From positions 1,488,001 through 1,552,000 of the forward strand of contig NW_027478168.1 of assembly GCF_051020975.1 (NCBI RefSeq): a stretch of DNA of 64,000 bases, in the 5' to 3' direction. Positions 1-12,880 of this stretch are shown piece by piece. The translations under genes were made by a program, and so were the position numbers. This DNA is from Osmia lignaria lignaria. Taxonomy: Eukaryota > Arthropoda > Insecta > Hymenoptera > Megachilidae. The notes under the pieces are model-generated. The model saw nothing but the letters and a program-made list of their open reading frames with translations. It did no database searches and was not told the origin of the DNA. Within the stretch, counting starts at the first letter, position 1. Each line of letters opens with the position of its first letter.

Positions 1-3000
1 GGTCTCTTAACATTTTGCCATAGCTCGCTTCGTTTCCGAGACATTTGCAGATATATCTCAAGGGAAGGGGCCTGACGGACATATTTCGAGATATTTCTTC
101 TTCTTGTTGTTCTTCTTCTGCACAGCTAAGCTGGAAGTGGCATTTGCAGCTCGCAATAGTGCAGAGTTATCTCAAAGAAAGAGGCCACGGTGTTTCTGTA
201 TCTCTATTATGTTGGTGCGGCATCGGAACTTTTAAATATCTTGATATATCTCGAGAACTACGCGTCTGATCAAAAAATATCATAGAACATAAAAAGTAGG
301 AAACTTAATTCTCTACAACAACGGTCTCTTAACATTTTGCCATAGCTCGCTTCGTTTCCGAGATATTTGCATATTTATCTCAAGGGAAGGGGCCTGACGG
401 ACATATTTCGAGATATTTCTTCTTCTTGTTGTTCTTCTTCTGCACAGCTAAGCTGGAAGTGGCATTTGCGGCTCGCACTAGTGCAGAGTTATCTCAAAGA
501 AAGGGGCCACGGTGTTTCTGTATCTCTATTATGTTGGTGCGGCTTCGGAACTTTTAAATATCTTGATATATCTCGAGAACTACGCTTCTGATCAAAAAAT
601 ATCATAGAACGTAAATTGTAGGAAACATTATTCTCTACAAAAAAGGTCTCTTAACATTTTGCCATACCTCGCTTCGTTTCCGAGATATTTGCAGATTTAT
701 CTCAAGGGAAGTGGCCTGACGGACATATTTCGAGATATTTCTTCTTCTTGTTGTTCTTCTTCTGCACAGCTAAGCTGGAAGTGGCATTTGCCGCTCGCAC
801 TAGTGCAGAGTTATCTCAAAGAAAGGGGCCACGGTGTTTCTGTATCTCTATTATGTTGGTGCGGCTTCGGAACTTTTAAATATCTTGATATATCTCGAGA
901 ACTACGCATCTGATCAAAAAATATCATAGAACATAAAAAGTAGGAAACTTAATTCTCTACAAAAAAGGTCTCTTAACATTTTGCCATAGCTCGCTTCGTT
1001 TCCGAGATATTTGCAGATTTATCTCAAGGGAAGGGGCCTAACGGACATATTTCGAGATATTTCTTCTTCTTGTTGTTCTTCTTCTGCACAGCTAAACTGG
1101 AAGTGGCATTTCCAGCTCGCAATAGTGCAGAGTTATCTCAAAGAAAGGGGCCACGGTGTTTCTGTATCTCTATTATGTTGGTGCGGCTTCGGAACTTTTA
1201 AATATCTTGATATATCTCGAGAACTACGCATCTGATCAAAAAATATCATAGAACATAAAAAGTAGAAAACTTAATTCTCTACAAAAAAGGTCTCTTAACA
1301 TTTTGCCATAGCTCGCTTCGTTTCCGAGATATTTGCATATTTATCTCAAGGGAAGGGGCCTGACGGACATATTTCGAGATATTTCTTCTTCTTGTTGTTC
1401 TTCTTCTGCACAGCTAAACTGGAAGTGGCATTTCCAGCTCGCAATAGTGCAAGGTTATCTCAAAGAAAGGGGCCACGGTGTTTCTGTATCTCTATTATGT
1501 TGGTGCGGCTTCGGAACTTTTAAATATCTTGATATATCTCGAGAACTACGCATCTGATCAAAAAATATCATAGAACATAAAAAGTAGGAAACTTAATTGT
1601 CTACAAAAAAGGTCTCTTAACATTTTGCCATAGCTCGCTTCGTTTCCGAGATATTTGCATATTTATCTCAAGGGAAGGGGCCTGACGGACATATTTCGAG
1701 ATATTTCTTCTTCTTGTTGTTCTTCTTCTGCACAGCTAAGCTGGAAGTGGCATTTGCGGCTCGCACTAGTGCAGAGTTATCTCAAAGAAAGGGGCCACGG
1801 TGTTTCTGTATCTCTATTATGTTGGTGCGGCTTCGGAACTTTTAAATATCTCGATATATCTCGAAAACTACTCTTCTGATCAAAAAATATCATAGAACAT
1901 AAATTGTAGGAAACATAATTCTCTACAAAAAAGGTCTCTTAACATTTTGCCATAGCTCGCTTCGTTTCCGAGACATTTGCAGATATATCTCAAGGGAAGG
2001 GGCCTGACGGACATATTTCGAGATATTTCTTCTTCTTGTTGTTCTTCTTCTGCACAGCTAAGCTGGAAGTGGCATTTGCAGCTCGCAATAGTGCAGAGTT
2101 ATCTCAAAGAAAGAGGCCACGGTGTTTCTGTATCTCTATTATGTTGGTGCGGCATCGGAACTTTTAAATATCTTGATATATCTCGAGAACTACGCGTCTG
2201 ATCAAAAAATATCATAGAACATAAAAAGTAGGAAACTTAATTCTCTACAACAACGGTCTCTTAACATTTTGCCATAGCTCGCTTCGTTTCCGAGATATTT
2301 GCATATTTATCTCAAGGGAAGGGGCCTGACGGACATATTTCGAGATATTTCTTCTTCTTGTTGTTCTTCTTCTGCACAGCTAAGCTGGAAGTGGCATTTG
2401 CGGCTCGCACTAGTGCAGAGTTATCTCAAAGAAAGGGGCCACGGTGTTTCTGTATCTCTATTATGTTGGTGCGGCTTCGGAACATTTAAATATCTTGATA
2501 TATCTCGAGAACTACGCTTCTGATCAAAAAATATCATAGAACGTAAATTGTAGGAAACATTATTCTCTACAAAAAAGGTCTCTTAACATTTTGCCATACC
2601 TCGCTTCGTTTCCGAGATATTTGCAGATTTATCTCAAGGGAAGTGGCCTGACGGACATATTTCGAGATATTTCTTCTTCTTGTTGTTCTTCTTCTGCACA
2701 GCTGAGCTGGAAGTGGCATTTGCCGCTCGCACTAGAGCAGAGTTATCTCAAAGAAAGGGGCCACGGTGTTTCTGTATCTCTATTATGTTGGTGCGGCTTC
2801 GGAACTTTTAAATATCTTGATATATCTCGAGAACTACGCATCTGATCAAAAAATATCATAGAACATAAAAAGTAGGAAACTTAATTCTCTACAAAAAAGG
2901 TCTCTTAACATTTTGCCATAGCTCGCTTCGTTTCCGAGATATTTGCATATTTATCTCAAGGGAAGGGGCCTGACGGACATATTTCGAGATATTTCTTCTT

Positions 3001-5152
3001 CTTGTTGTTCTTCTTCTGCACAGCTAAACTGGAAGTGGCATTTCCAGCTCGCAATAGTGCAGAGTTATCTCAAAGAAAGGGGCCACGGTGTTTCTGTATC
3101 TCTATTATGTTGGTGCGGCTTCGGAACTTTTAAATATCTTGATATATCTCGAGAACTACGCATCTGATCAAAAAATATCATAGAACATAAAAAGTAGGAA
3201 ACTTAATTGTCTACAAAAAAGGTCTCTTAACATTTTGCCATAGCTCGCTTCGTTTCCGAGATATTTGCATATTTATCTCAAGGGAAGGGGCCTGACGGAC
3301 ATATTTCGAGATATTTCTTCTTCTTGTTGTTCTTCTTCTGCACAGCTAAGCTGGAAGTGGCATTTGCGGCTCGCACTAGTGCAGAGTTATCTCAAAGAAA
3401 GGGGCCACGGTGTTTCTGTATCTCTATTATGTTGGTGCGGCTTCGGAACTTTTAAATATCTTGATATATCTCGAGAACTACGCTTCTGATCAAAAAATAT
3501 CATAGAACGTAAATTGTAGGAAACATTATTCTCTACAAAAAAGGTCTCTTAACATTTTGCCATACCTCGCTTCGTTTCCGAGATATTTGCAGATTTATCT
3601 CAAGGGAAGTGGCCTGACGGACATATTTCGAGATATTTCTTCTTCTTGTTGTTCTTCTTCTGCACAGCTAAGCTGGAAGTGGCATTTGCCGCTCGCACTA
3701 GTGCAGAGTTATCTCAAAGAAAGGGGCCACGGTGTTTCTGTATCTCTATTATGTTGGTGCGGCTTCGGAACTTTTAAATATCTTGATATATCTCGAGAAC
3801 TACGCATCTGATCAAAAAATATCATAGAACATAAAAAGTAGGAAACTTAATTCTCTACAAAAAAGGTCTCTTAACATTTTGCCATAGCTCGCTTCGTTTC
3901 CGAGATATTTGCAGATTTATCTCAAGGGAAGGGGCCTAACGGACATATTTCGAGATATTTCTTCTTCTTGTTGTTCTTCTTCTGCACAGCTAAACTGGAA
4001 GTGGCATTTCCAGCTCGCAATAGTGCAGAGTTATCTCAAAGAAAGGGGCCACGGTGTTTCTGTATCTCTATTATGTTGGTGCGGCTTCGGAACTTTTAAA
4101 TATCTCGATATATCTCGAAAACTACTCTTCTGATCAAAAAATATCATAGAACGTAAATTGTAGGAAACATAATTCTCTACAAAAAAGGTCTCTTAACATT
4201 TTGCCATAGCTCGCTTCGTTTCCGAGACATTTGCAGATATATCTCAAGGGAAGGGGCCTGACGGACATATTTCGAGATATTTCTTCTTCTTGTTGTTCTT
4301 CTTCTGCACAGCTAAGCTGGAAGTGGCATTTGCAGCTCGCAATAGTGCAGAGTTATCTCAAAGAAAGAGGCCACGGTGTTTCTGTATCTCTATTATGTTG
4401 GTGCGGCATCGGAACTTTTAAATATCTTGATATATCTCGAGAACTACGCGTCTGATCAAAAAATATCATAGAACATAAAAAGTAGGAAACTTAATTCTCT
4501 ACAACAACGGTCTCTTAACATTTTGCCATAGCTCGCTTCGTTTCCGAGATATTTGCATATTTATCTCAAGGGAAGGGGCCTGACGGACATATTTCGAGAT
4601 ATTTCTTCTTCTTGTTGTTCTTCTTCTGCACAGCTAAGCTGGAAGTGGCATTTGCGGCTCGCACTAGTGCAGAGTTATCTCAAAGAAAGGGGCCACGGTG
4701 TTTCTGTATCTCTATTATGTTGGTGCGGCTTCGGAACTTTTAAATATCTTGATATATCTCGAGAACTACGCTTCTGATCAAAAAATATCATAGAACGTAA
4801 ATTGTAGGAAACATTATTCTCTACAAAAAAGGTCTCTTAACATTTTGCCATACCTCGCTTCGTTTCCGAGATATTTGCAGATTTATCTCAAGGGAAGTGG
4901 CCTGACGGACATATTTCGAGATATTTCTTCTTCTTGTTGTTCTTCTTCTGCACAGCTAAGCTGGAAGTGGCATTTGCCGCTCGCACTAGTGCAGAGTTAT
5001 CTCAAAGAAAGGGGCCACGGTGTTTCTGTATCTCTATTATGTTGGTGCGGCTTCGGAACTTTTAAATATCTTGATATATCTCGAGAACTACGCATCTGAT
5101 CAAAAAATATCATAGAACATAAAAAGTAGGAAACTTAATTCTCTACAAAAAA
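1..5152 (+). repeat. Block of 16 monomers with recurrent A-B-C cassette
   Basis: Sixteen monomers. Three neighbouring types recur in the same order. A has GAGACATTTGC, GGCATCGG and CAACAACGG at its end. B has GCATATTTATC and a CGCTTC tail with GAACGTAAATTG. C has CCATACCTCGC, AAGTGGCC and TTGCCGCTCGC. The A-B-C order starts at 1, 1933 and 4187; B-C alone also occurs at 3221. C is usually followed by a D-type unit with TAAACTGG and TTTCCAGC, and E-type tails (CTACTCTTC) precede A. The spacings of 1932 and 2254 bp are six and seven monomers. Confidence 0.85.
3865..4186 (+). repeat. Chimeric monomer (D front, E tail)
   Basis: The front two thirds match D monomers (CCTAACGG, TAAACTGG, TTTCCAGC) like the one at 967. 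The last third matches the E tail (TATCTCGATATATCTCGAAA, CTACTCTTC) of the unit at 1611. The following unit is an A type, as after E at 1611. This is the expected product of unequal exchange or conversion between a D and an E unit. Confidence 0.7.
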
Positions 5153-8100
5153 GGTCTGTTAACATTTTGCCATAGCTCGCTTCGTTTCCGAGATATTTGC
5201 ATATTTATCTCAAGGGAAGGGGCCTGACGGACATATTTCGAGATATTTCTTCTTCTTGTTGTTCTTCTTCTGCACAGCTAAGCAGGAAGTGGCATTTGCG
5301 GCTCGCACTAGTGCAGAGTTATCTCAAAGAAAGGGGCCACGGTGTTTCTGTATCTCCATTATGTTGGTGCGGCTTCGGAACTTTTAAATAGCTTGATATA
5401 TCTCGAGAACTACGCATCTGATCAAAAAATATCATAGAACATAAAAAGTAGGAAACATAATTCTCTACAAAAAAGGTCTCTTAACATTTTGCCATAGCTC
5501 GCTTCGTTTCCGAGATATTTGCATATTTATCTCAAGGGAAGGGGCCTGACGGACATATTTCGAGATATTTCTTCTTCTTGTTGTTCTTCTTCTGCACAGC
5601 TAAGCTGCAAGTGGCATTTGCGGCTCGCACTAGTGCAGAGTTATCTCAAAGAAAGGGGCCACGGTGTTTCTGTATCTCTATTATGTTGGTGCGGCTTCGG
5701 AACTTTTAAATATCTCGATATATCTCGAAAACTACGCTTCTGATCAAAAAATATCATAGAACATAAAAAGTAGGAAACTTAATTCTCTACAAAAAAGGTC
5801 TCTTAACATTTTGCCATAGCTCGCTTTGTTTCCGAGATATTTGCAGATTTATCTCAAGGGAAGGGGCCTAACGGACATATTTCGAGATATTTCTTCTTCT
5901 TGTTGTTCTTCTTCTGCACAGCTAAGCTGGAAGTGGCATTTGCGGCTCGCACTAGTGCAGAGTTATTTCAAAGAAAGGGGCCACGGTGTTTCTGTATCTC
6001 TATTATGTTGGTGCGGCTTCGGAACTTTTAAATATCTCGATATATCTCGAAAACTACGCTTCTGATCAAAAAATATCATAGAACATAAAAAGTAGGAAAC
6101 TTAATTCTCTACAAAAAAGGTCTCTTAACATTTTGCCATAGCTCGCTTCGTTTCCGAGATATTTGCAGATTTATCTCAAGGGAAGGGGCCTAACGGACAT
6201 ATTTCGAGATATTTCTTCTTCTTGTTGTTCTTCTTCTGCACAGCTAAACTGGAAGTGGCATTTCCAGCTCGCAATAGTGCAGAGTGATCTCAAAGAAAGG
6301 GGCCACGGTGTTTCTGTATCTCTATTATGTTGGTGCGGCTTCGGAACTTTTAAATATCTTGATATATCTCGAGAACTACGCATCTGATCACAAAATATCA
6401 TAGGACATAAAAAGTAGGAAACTTAATTCTCTACAAAAAAGGTCTCTTAACATTTTGCCATAGCTCGCTTCGTTTCCGAGATATTTGCAGATTTATCTCA
6501 AGGGAAGGGGTCTGACGGACATATTTCGAGATATTTCTTCTTCTTGTTGTTCTTCTTCTGCACAGCTAAGCTGGAAGTGGCATTTGCGGCTCGCACTAGT
6601 GGAGAGTTATCTCAAAGAAAGGGGCCACGGTGTTTCTGTATCTCTATTATGTTGGTGCGGCTTCGGAACTTTTAAATATCTCGATATATCTCGAAAACTA
6701 CGCTTCTGATCAAAAAATATCATAGAACATAAATTGTAGGAAACATAATTCTCTACAAAAAATGTCTCTTAACATTTTGCCATAGCTCGCTTCGTTTCCG
6801 AGATATTTGCAGATATATCTCAAGGGAAGGGGCCTGACGGACATATTTCGAGATATTTCTTATTCTTGTTGTTCTTCCTCTGCACAGCTAAGCTGGAAGT
6901 GGCATTTGCAGCTCGCAATAGTGCAGAGTTATCTCAAAGAAAGGGGCCACGGTGTTTCTGTATCGCTATTATGTTGGTGCGGCTTCGGAACTTTTAAATA
7001 TCTTGATATATCTCGAGAACTACGCATCTGATCAAAAAATATCATAGAACATAAAAAGTAGGAAACATAATTCTCTACAAAAAAGGTCTCTTAACATTTT
7101 GCCATAGCTCGCTTAGTTTCCGAGATATTTGCATATTTATCTCAAGGGAAGGGGCCTGACGGACATATTTCGAGATATTTCTTCTTCTTGTTGTTCTTCT
7201 TCTGCACAGCTAAGCTGCAAGTGGCATTTGCGGCTCGCACTAGTGCAGAGTTATCTCAAAGAAAGGGGCCACGGTGTTTCTGTATCTCTATTATGTTGGT
7301 GCGGCTTCGGAACTTTTAAATATCTCGATATATCTCGAAAACTACGCTTCTGATCAAAAAATATCATAGAACATAAAAAGTAGGAAACTTAATTCTCTAC
7401 AAAAAAGGTCTCTTAACATTTTGCCATAGCTCGCTTTGTTTCCGAGATATTTGCAGATTTATCTCAAGGGAAGGGGCCTAACGGACATATTTCGAGATAT
7501 TTCTTCTTCTTGTTGTTCTTCTTCTGCACAGCTAAGCTGGAAGTGGCATTTGCGGCTCGCACTAGTGCAGAGTTATCTCAAAGAAAGGGGCCACGGTGTT
7601 TCTGTATCTCTATTATGTTGGTGCGGCTTCGGAACTTTTAAATATCTCGATATATCTCGAAAACTACGCTTCTGATCAAAAAATATCATAGAACATAAAA
7701 AGTAGGAAACTTAATTCTCTACAAAAAAGGTCTCTTAACATTTTGCCATAGCTCGCTTCGTTTCCGAGATATTTGCAGATTTATCTCAAGGGAAGGGGCC
7801 TAACGGACATATTTCGAGATATTTCTTCTTCTTGTTGTTCTTCTTCTGCACAGCTAAACTGGAAGTGGCATTTCCAGCTCGCAATAGTGCAGAGTTATCT
7901 CAAAGAAAGGGGCCACGGTGTTTCTGTATCTCTATTATGTTAGTGCGGCTTCGGAACTTTTAAATATCTTGATATATCTCGAGAACTACGCATCTGATCA
8001 AAAAATATCATAGAACATAAAAAGTAGGAAACTTAATTCTCTACAAAAAAGGTCTCTTAACATTTTGCCATAGCTCGCTTCGTTTCCGAGATATTTGCAG

Positions 8101-9016
8101 ATTTATCTCAAGGGAAGGGGCCTGACGGACATATTTACAGATATTTCTTCTTCTTGTTGTTCTTCTTCTGCACAGCTAAGCTGGAAGTGGCATTTGCGGC
8201 TCGCACTAGTGCAGAGTTATCTCAAAGAAAGGGGCCACGGTGTTTCTGTATCTCTATTATGTTGGTGCGGCTTCGGAACTTTTAAATATCTTGATATATC
8301 TCGAGAACTACGCATCTGATCAAAAAATATCATAGAACGTAAAAAGTAGGAAACTTAATTCTCTACAAATAAAGTCGCTTAACATTTTGCCATAGCTCGC
8401 TTAGTTTCCGAGATATTTGCAGATTTATCTCAAGGGAAGGGGCCTGACGGACATATTTCGAGATATTTCTTCTTCTTGTTGTTCTTCTTCTGCACAGCTA
8501 AGCTGGAAGTGGCATTTGCGGCTCGCACTAGTGCAGAGTTATCTCAAAGAAAGGGGCCACGGTGTTTCTGTATCTCTATTATGTTGGTGCGGCTTCGGAA
8601 CTTTTAAATATCTTGATATATCTCGAGAACTACGCATCTGATCAAAAAATATCATAGAACATAAAAAGTAGGAAACTTAATTCTCTACAAAAAAGGTCTC
8701 TTAACATTTTGCCATAGCTCGCTTCGTTTCCGAGATATTTGCATATTTATCTCAAGGGAATGGGCCTGACGGACATATTTCGAGATATTTCTTCTTCTTG
8801 TTGTTCTTCTTCTGCACAGCTAAGCTGGAAGTGGCATTTGCGGCTCGCACTAGTGCAGAGTTATCTCAAAGAAAGGGGCCACGGTGTTTCTGTATCCCTA
8901 TTATGTTGGTGCGGCTTCGGAACTTTTAAATATCTCGATATATCTCGAAAACTACGCTTCTGATCAAAAAATATCATAGAACATAAATTGTAGGAAACAT
9001 AATTCTCTACAAAAAA
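5153..9016 (+). repeat. 12-monomer block, founder-like copy of a dispersed higher-order repeat
   Basis: The block starts with a unit having GGTCTGTTAAC, AAGCAGGAAG and TAAATAGCTTG. It continues with units having AAGCTGCAAG (5475, 7085), TCGCTTTGTTTCC (5797, 7407), TGATCACAAAATATC plus TAGGACAT (6119) and TTATTCTTG (6763). Near its end are ATTTACAGATA (8051), AAATAAAGTCGC at 8370-8381 and GGGAATGGGCC (8695). The same tracers recur in the same order at 27049-30590 and, in part, at 22863-25116. Confidence 0.8.
7729..8050 (+). repeat. D-type monomer with a stop in the usual open frame
   Basis: A G-to-A change gives ATGTTAGTGC instead of ATGTTGGTGC. It puts TAG (7941-7943) at codon 57 of the frame that is open for 74 codons in most units. 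The unit is otherwise an ordinary D type. It is direct evidence that the frame is not required. Confidence 0.85.
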
Positions 9017-10304
9017 GGTCTCTTAACATTTTGCCATAGCTCGCTTCGTTTCCGAGATATTTGCAGATATATCTCAAGGGAAGGGGCCTGACGGACATAT
9101 TTCGAGATATTTCTTCTTCTTGTTGTTCTTCCTCTGCACAGCTAAGCTGGAAGTGGCATTTGCAGCTCGCAATATTGCAGAGTTATCTCACAGAAACGGG
9201 CCACGGTGTTTCTGTATCTCTATTATGTTGGTGCGGCTTCGGAACTTTTAAATATCTTGATATATCTCGAGAACTAAGCATCTGATCAAAAAATATCATA
9301 GAACATAAAAAGTAGGAAACTTAATTCTCTACAAAAAAGGTCTCTTAACATTTTGCCATAGCTCGCTTCGTTTCCGAGATATTTGCATATATATCTCAAG
9401 GGAAGGGGCCTGACGGACATATTTCGAGATATTTCTTCTTCTTGTTGTTCTTCTTCTGCACAGCTAAGCTGGAAGTGGCATTTGCAGCTCGCAATAGTGC
9501 AGAGTTATCTCAAAGAAAGGGGCCACGGTGTTTCTGTATCTCTATTATGTTGGTGCGGCATCGGAACTTTTAAATATCTTGATATATCTCGAGAACTACG
9601 CGTCTGATCAAAAAATATCATAGAAGATAAAAAGTAGGAAACTTAATTCTCTACAAAAAAGGTCTCTTAACATTTTGCCATAGCTCGCTTCGTTTCCGAG
9701 ATATTTGCAGATTTATCTCAAGGGAAGGGGCCTGACGGACATATTTCGAGATATTTCTTCTTCTTGTTGTTCTTCTTCTGCACAGCTAAGCTGGAAGTGG
9801 CATTTGCGGCTCGCACTAGCGCACAGTTATCTCAAAGAAAGGGGCCACGGTGTTTCTGTATCTCTATTATGTTGGTGCGTCTTCGGAACTTTTAAATATC
9901 TCGATATATCTCGAAAACGACGCTTCTGATCAAAAAATATCATAGAACGTAAATTGTAGGAAACATTATTCTCTACAAAAAAGGTCTCTTAACATTTTGC
10001 CATAGCTCGCTTCGTTTCCGAGATATTTGCAGATTCAGCTCAAAGGAACTGGCCTGACGGACATATTTCGAGATATTTCTTCTTCTTGTTGTTCTTCTTC
10101 TGCACATCTAAGCTGGAAGTGGCATTTGCAGCTTGCAATAGTGCAGAGATATCTCAAAGAAAGGGGCCACGGTGCTTCTGTATCTCTATTATGTTGGTGC
10201 GGCTTTGGAACTTTTAAATATCTTGATATATCTCGAGAACTACGCGTCTGATCAAAAAATATCATAGCACATAAAAAGTAAGAAACATAATTCTCTACAA
10301 AAAA
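9017..10304 (+). repeat. Four mixed monomers, including the first AHL variant
   Basis: The unit at 9017 has several private changes (CAATATTGCAG, CTCACAGAAACGGG, CTAAGCATC). The unit at 9339 resembles A in GGCATCGG. The unit at 9661 has GCACTAGCGCACAG and GTGCGTCTTCGG, seen again at 16101, 31235, 36387 and 38319. The unit at 9983 is the first with the AHL set: CACATCTAAG, GCTTGCAATAG, GAGATATCTC, GGTGCTTCTG and GGCTTTGG. Its front is AGATTCAGCTCAAAGGAACT, otherwise typical of a different class, so it is itself chimeric. Confidence 0.7.
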
Positions 10305-12880
10305 GGTCTCTTAACATTTTGCCATAGCTCGCTTCGTTTCCGAGATATTTGCAGATTTATCTCAAGGGAAGGGGCCTGACGGACATATTTCGAGATATTT
10401 CTTCTTCTTGTTGTTCTTCTTCTGCACAGCTAAGCTGGAAGTGGCATTTGCGGCTCGCACTAGTGCACAGTTATCTCAAAGAAAGGGTCCACGGTGTTTC
10501 TGTATCTCTATTATGTTGGTGCGGCTTCGGAACTTTTAAGTATCTCGATATATCTCGAAAACTACGCTTCTGATCAAAAAATATCATAGAACATAAATTG
10601 TAGGAAACATAATTCTCTACAAAAAACGTCTCTTAACATTTTGCCATAGCTCGCTTCGTTTCCGAGATATTTGCAGATTCAGCTCAAAGGAACTGGCCTG
10701 ACGGACATATTTCGAGATATTTCTTCTTCTTGTTGTTCTTCCTCTGCACAGCTAAGCTGGAAGTGGCATTTGCAGCTCGCAATGGTGCAGAGTTATCTCA
10801 AAGAAAGGGGCCACGGTGTTTCTGTATCTATATTATGTTGGTGCGGCTTCGGAACTTTTAAATATCTTGATATATCTCGAGAACTACGCATCTGATCAAA
10901 AAATATCATAGAACATAAATTGTAGGAAACATAATTCTCTACAAAAAACGTCTCTTAACATTTTGCCATAGCTCGCTTGGTTTCCGAGATATTTGCAGAT
11001 TCAGCTCAAAGGAACTGGCCTGACGGACATATTTCGAGATATTTCTTCTTCTTGTTGTTCTTGCTCTGCACAGCTAAGCTGGAAGTGGCATTTGCAGCTC
11101 GCAATGGTGCAGAGTTATCTCAAAGAAAGGGGCCACGGAGTTTCTGTATCTCTATTATGTTGGTGCGGCTTCGGAACTTTTAAATATCTTGATATATCTC
11201 GAGAACTACGCATCTGATCAAAAAATATCATAGAACATAAAAAGTAGGAAACTTAATTCTCTACAAAAAAGGTCTCTTAACATTTTGCCATAGCTCGCTT
11301 CGTTTGCGAGATATTTGCATATTTATCTCAAGGGAAGGGGCCTGACGGACATATTTCGAGATATTTCTTCTTCTTGTTGTTCTTCTTCTGCACAGCTAAG
11401 CTGGAAGTGGCATTTGCGGCTCGCACTAGTGCAGAGTTATCTCAAAGAAAGGGGCCACGGTGTTTCTGTATCTCTATTATGTTGGTGCGGCTTCGGAACT
11501 TTTAAATATCTCGATATATCTCGAGAACTACGCGTCTGATCAAAAAATATCATAGAACATAAAAAGTAAGAAACATAATTCTCTACAAAAAAGGTCTCTT
11601 AACATTTTGCCATAGCTCGCTTCGTTTCCGAGATATTTGCAGATTTATCTCAAGGGAAGGGGCCTGACGGACATATTTCGAGATATTTCTTCTTCTTGTT
11701 GTTCTTCTTCTGCACAGCTAAGCTGGAAGTGGCATTTGCGGCTCGCACTAGTGCACAGTTATCTCAAAGAAAGGGGCCACGGTGTTTCTGTATCTCTATT
11801 ATGTTGGTGCGGCTTCGGAACTTTTAAGTATCTCGATATATCTCGAAAACTACGCTTCTGATCAAAAAATATCATAGAACATAAATTGTAGGAAACATAA
11901 TTCTCTACAAAAAACGTCTGTTAACATTTTGCCATAGCTCGCTTCGTTTCCGAGATATTTGCAGATTCAGCTCAAAGGAACTGGCCTGACGGACATATTT
12001 CGAGATATTTCTTCTTCTTGTTGTTCTTCCTCTGCACAGCTAAGCTGGAAGTGGCATTTGCAGCTCGCAATGGTGCAGAGTTATCTCAAAGAAAGGGGCC
12101 ACGGTGTTTCTGTATCTCTATTATGTTGGTGCGGCTTCGGAACTTTTAAATATCTTGATATATCTCGAGAACTACGCATCTGATCAAAAAATATCATAGA
12201 ACATAAATTGTAGGAAGCATAATTCTCTACAAAAAAGGTCTCTTAACATTTTGCCATAGCTCGCTTCGTTTCCGAGATATTTGCAGATATATCTCAAGGG
12301 AAGGGGCCTGACGGACATATTTCGAGATATTTCTTCTTCTTGTTGTTCTTCTTCTGCACAGCTAAGCTGGAAGTGGCATTTACAGCTCGCAACAGTGCAG
12401 AGTTATCTCAAAGAAAGGGGCCACGGTGTTTCTGTATCTCTATTATGTTGGTGCGGCTTCGGAACTTTTAAATATCTTGATATATCTCGAGAACTACGCA
12501 TCTGATCAAAAAATATCATAGAACATGAAAAGTAGGAAACTTAATTCTCTACAAAACAGGTCTCTTAACATTTTGCCATAGCTCTCTTCGTTTCCGAGAT
12601 ATTTGCAGATTTATCTCAAGGGAAGGGGCCTGGCGGACATATTTCGAGATATTTCTTCTTCTTGTTGTTCTTCTTCTGCACAGCTAAGCTGGAAGTGGCA
12701 TTTGCAGCTCGCAATAGTTCAGAGTTATCTCAAAGAAAGGGGCCACGGTGTTTCTGTATCTCTATTATGTTGGTGCGGCTTCGGAACTTTTAAATATCTT
12801 GATATATCTCGAGAACTACGCATCTGATCAAAAAATATCATAGAACATGAAAAGTAGGAAACTTAATTCTCTACAAAAGA
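10305..12880 (+). repeat. Eight-monomer (2576 bp) repeat, copy 1
   Basis: The order of variants is: AAAGGGTCCACGG; AGATTCAGCTC with TATCTATATT; GCTTGGTTTCC with TTGCTCTGC and CACGGAGTTTC; GTTTGCGAG; GTGCACAG; GTCTGTTAAC with TAGGAAGCAT; CATTTACAGC with CAACAGTGC; GCCTGGCGG with AATAGTTCAG. All of these, including single-unit oddities such as CACGGAGTTTC and GTTTGCGAG, are repeated in the same order 2576 bp downstream. The true junction is not at the unit boundary: it lies between about 12907 and 13042. Confidence 0.9.
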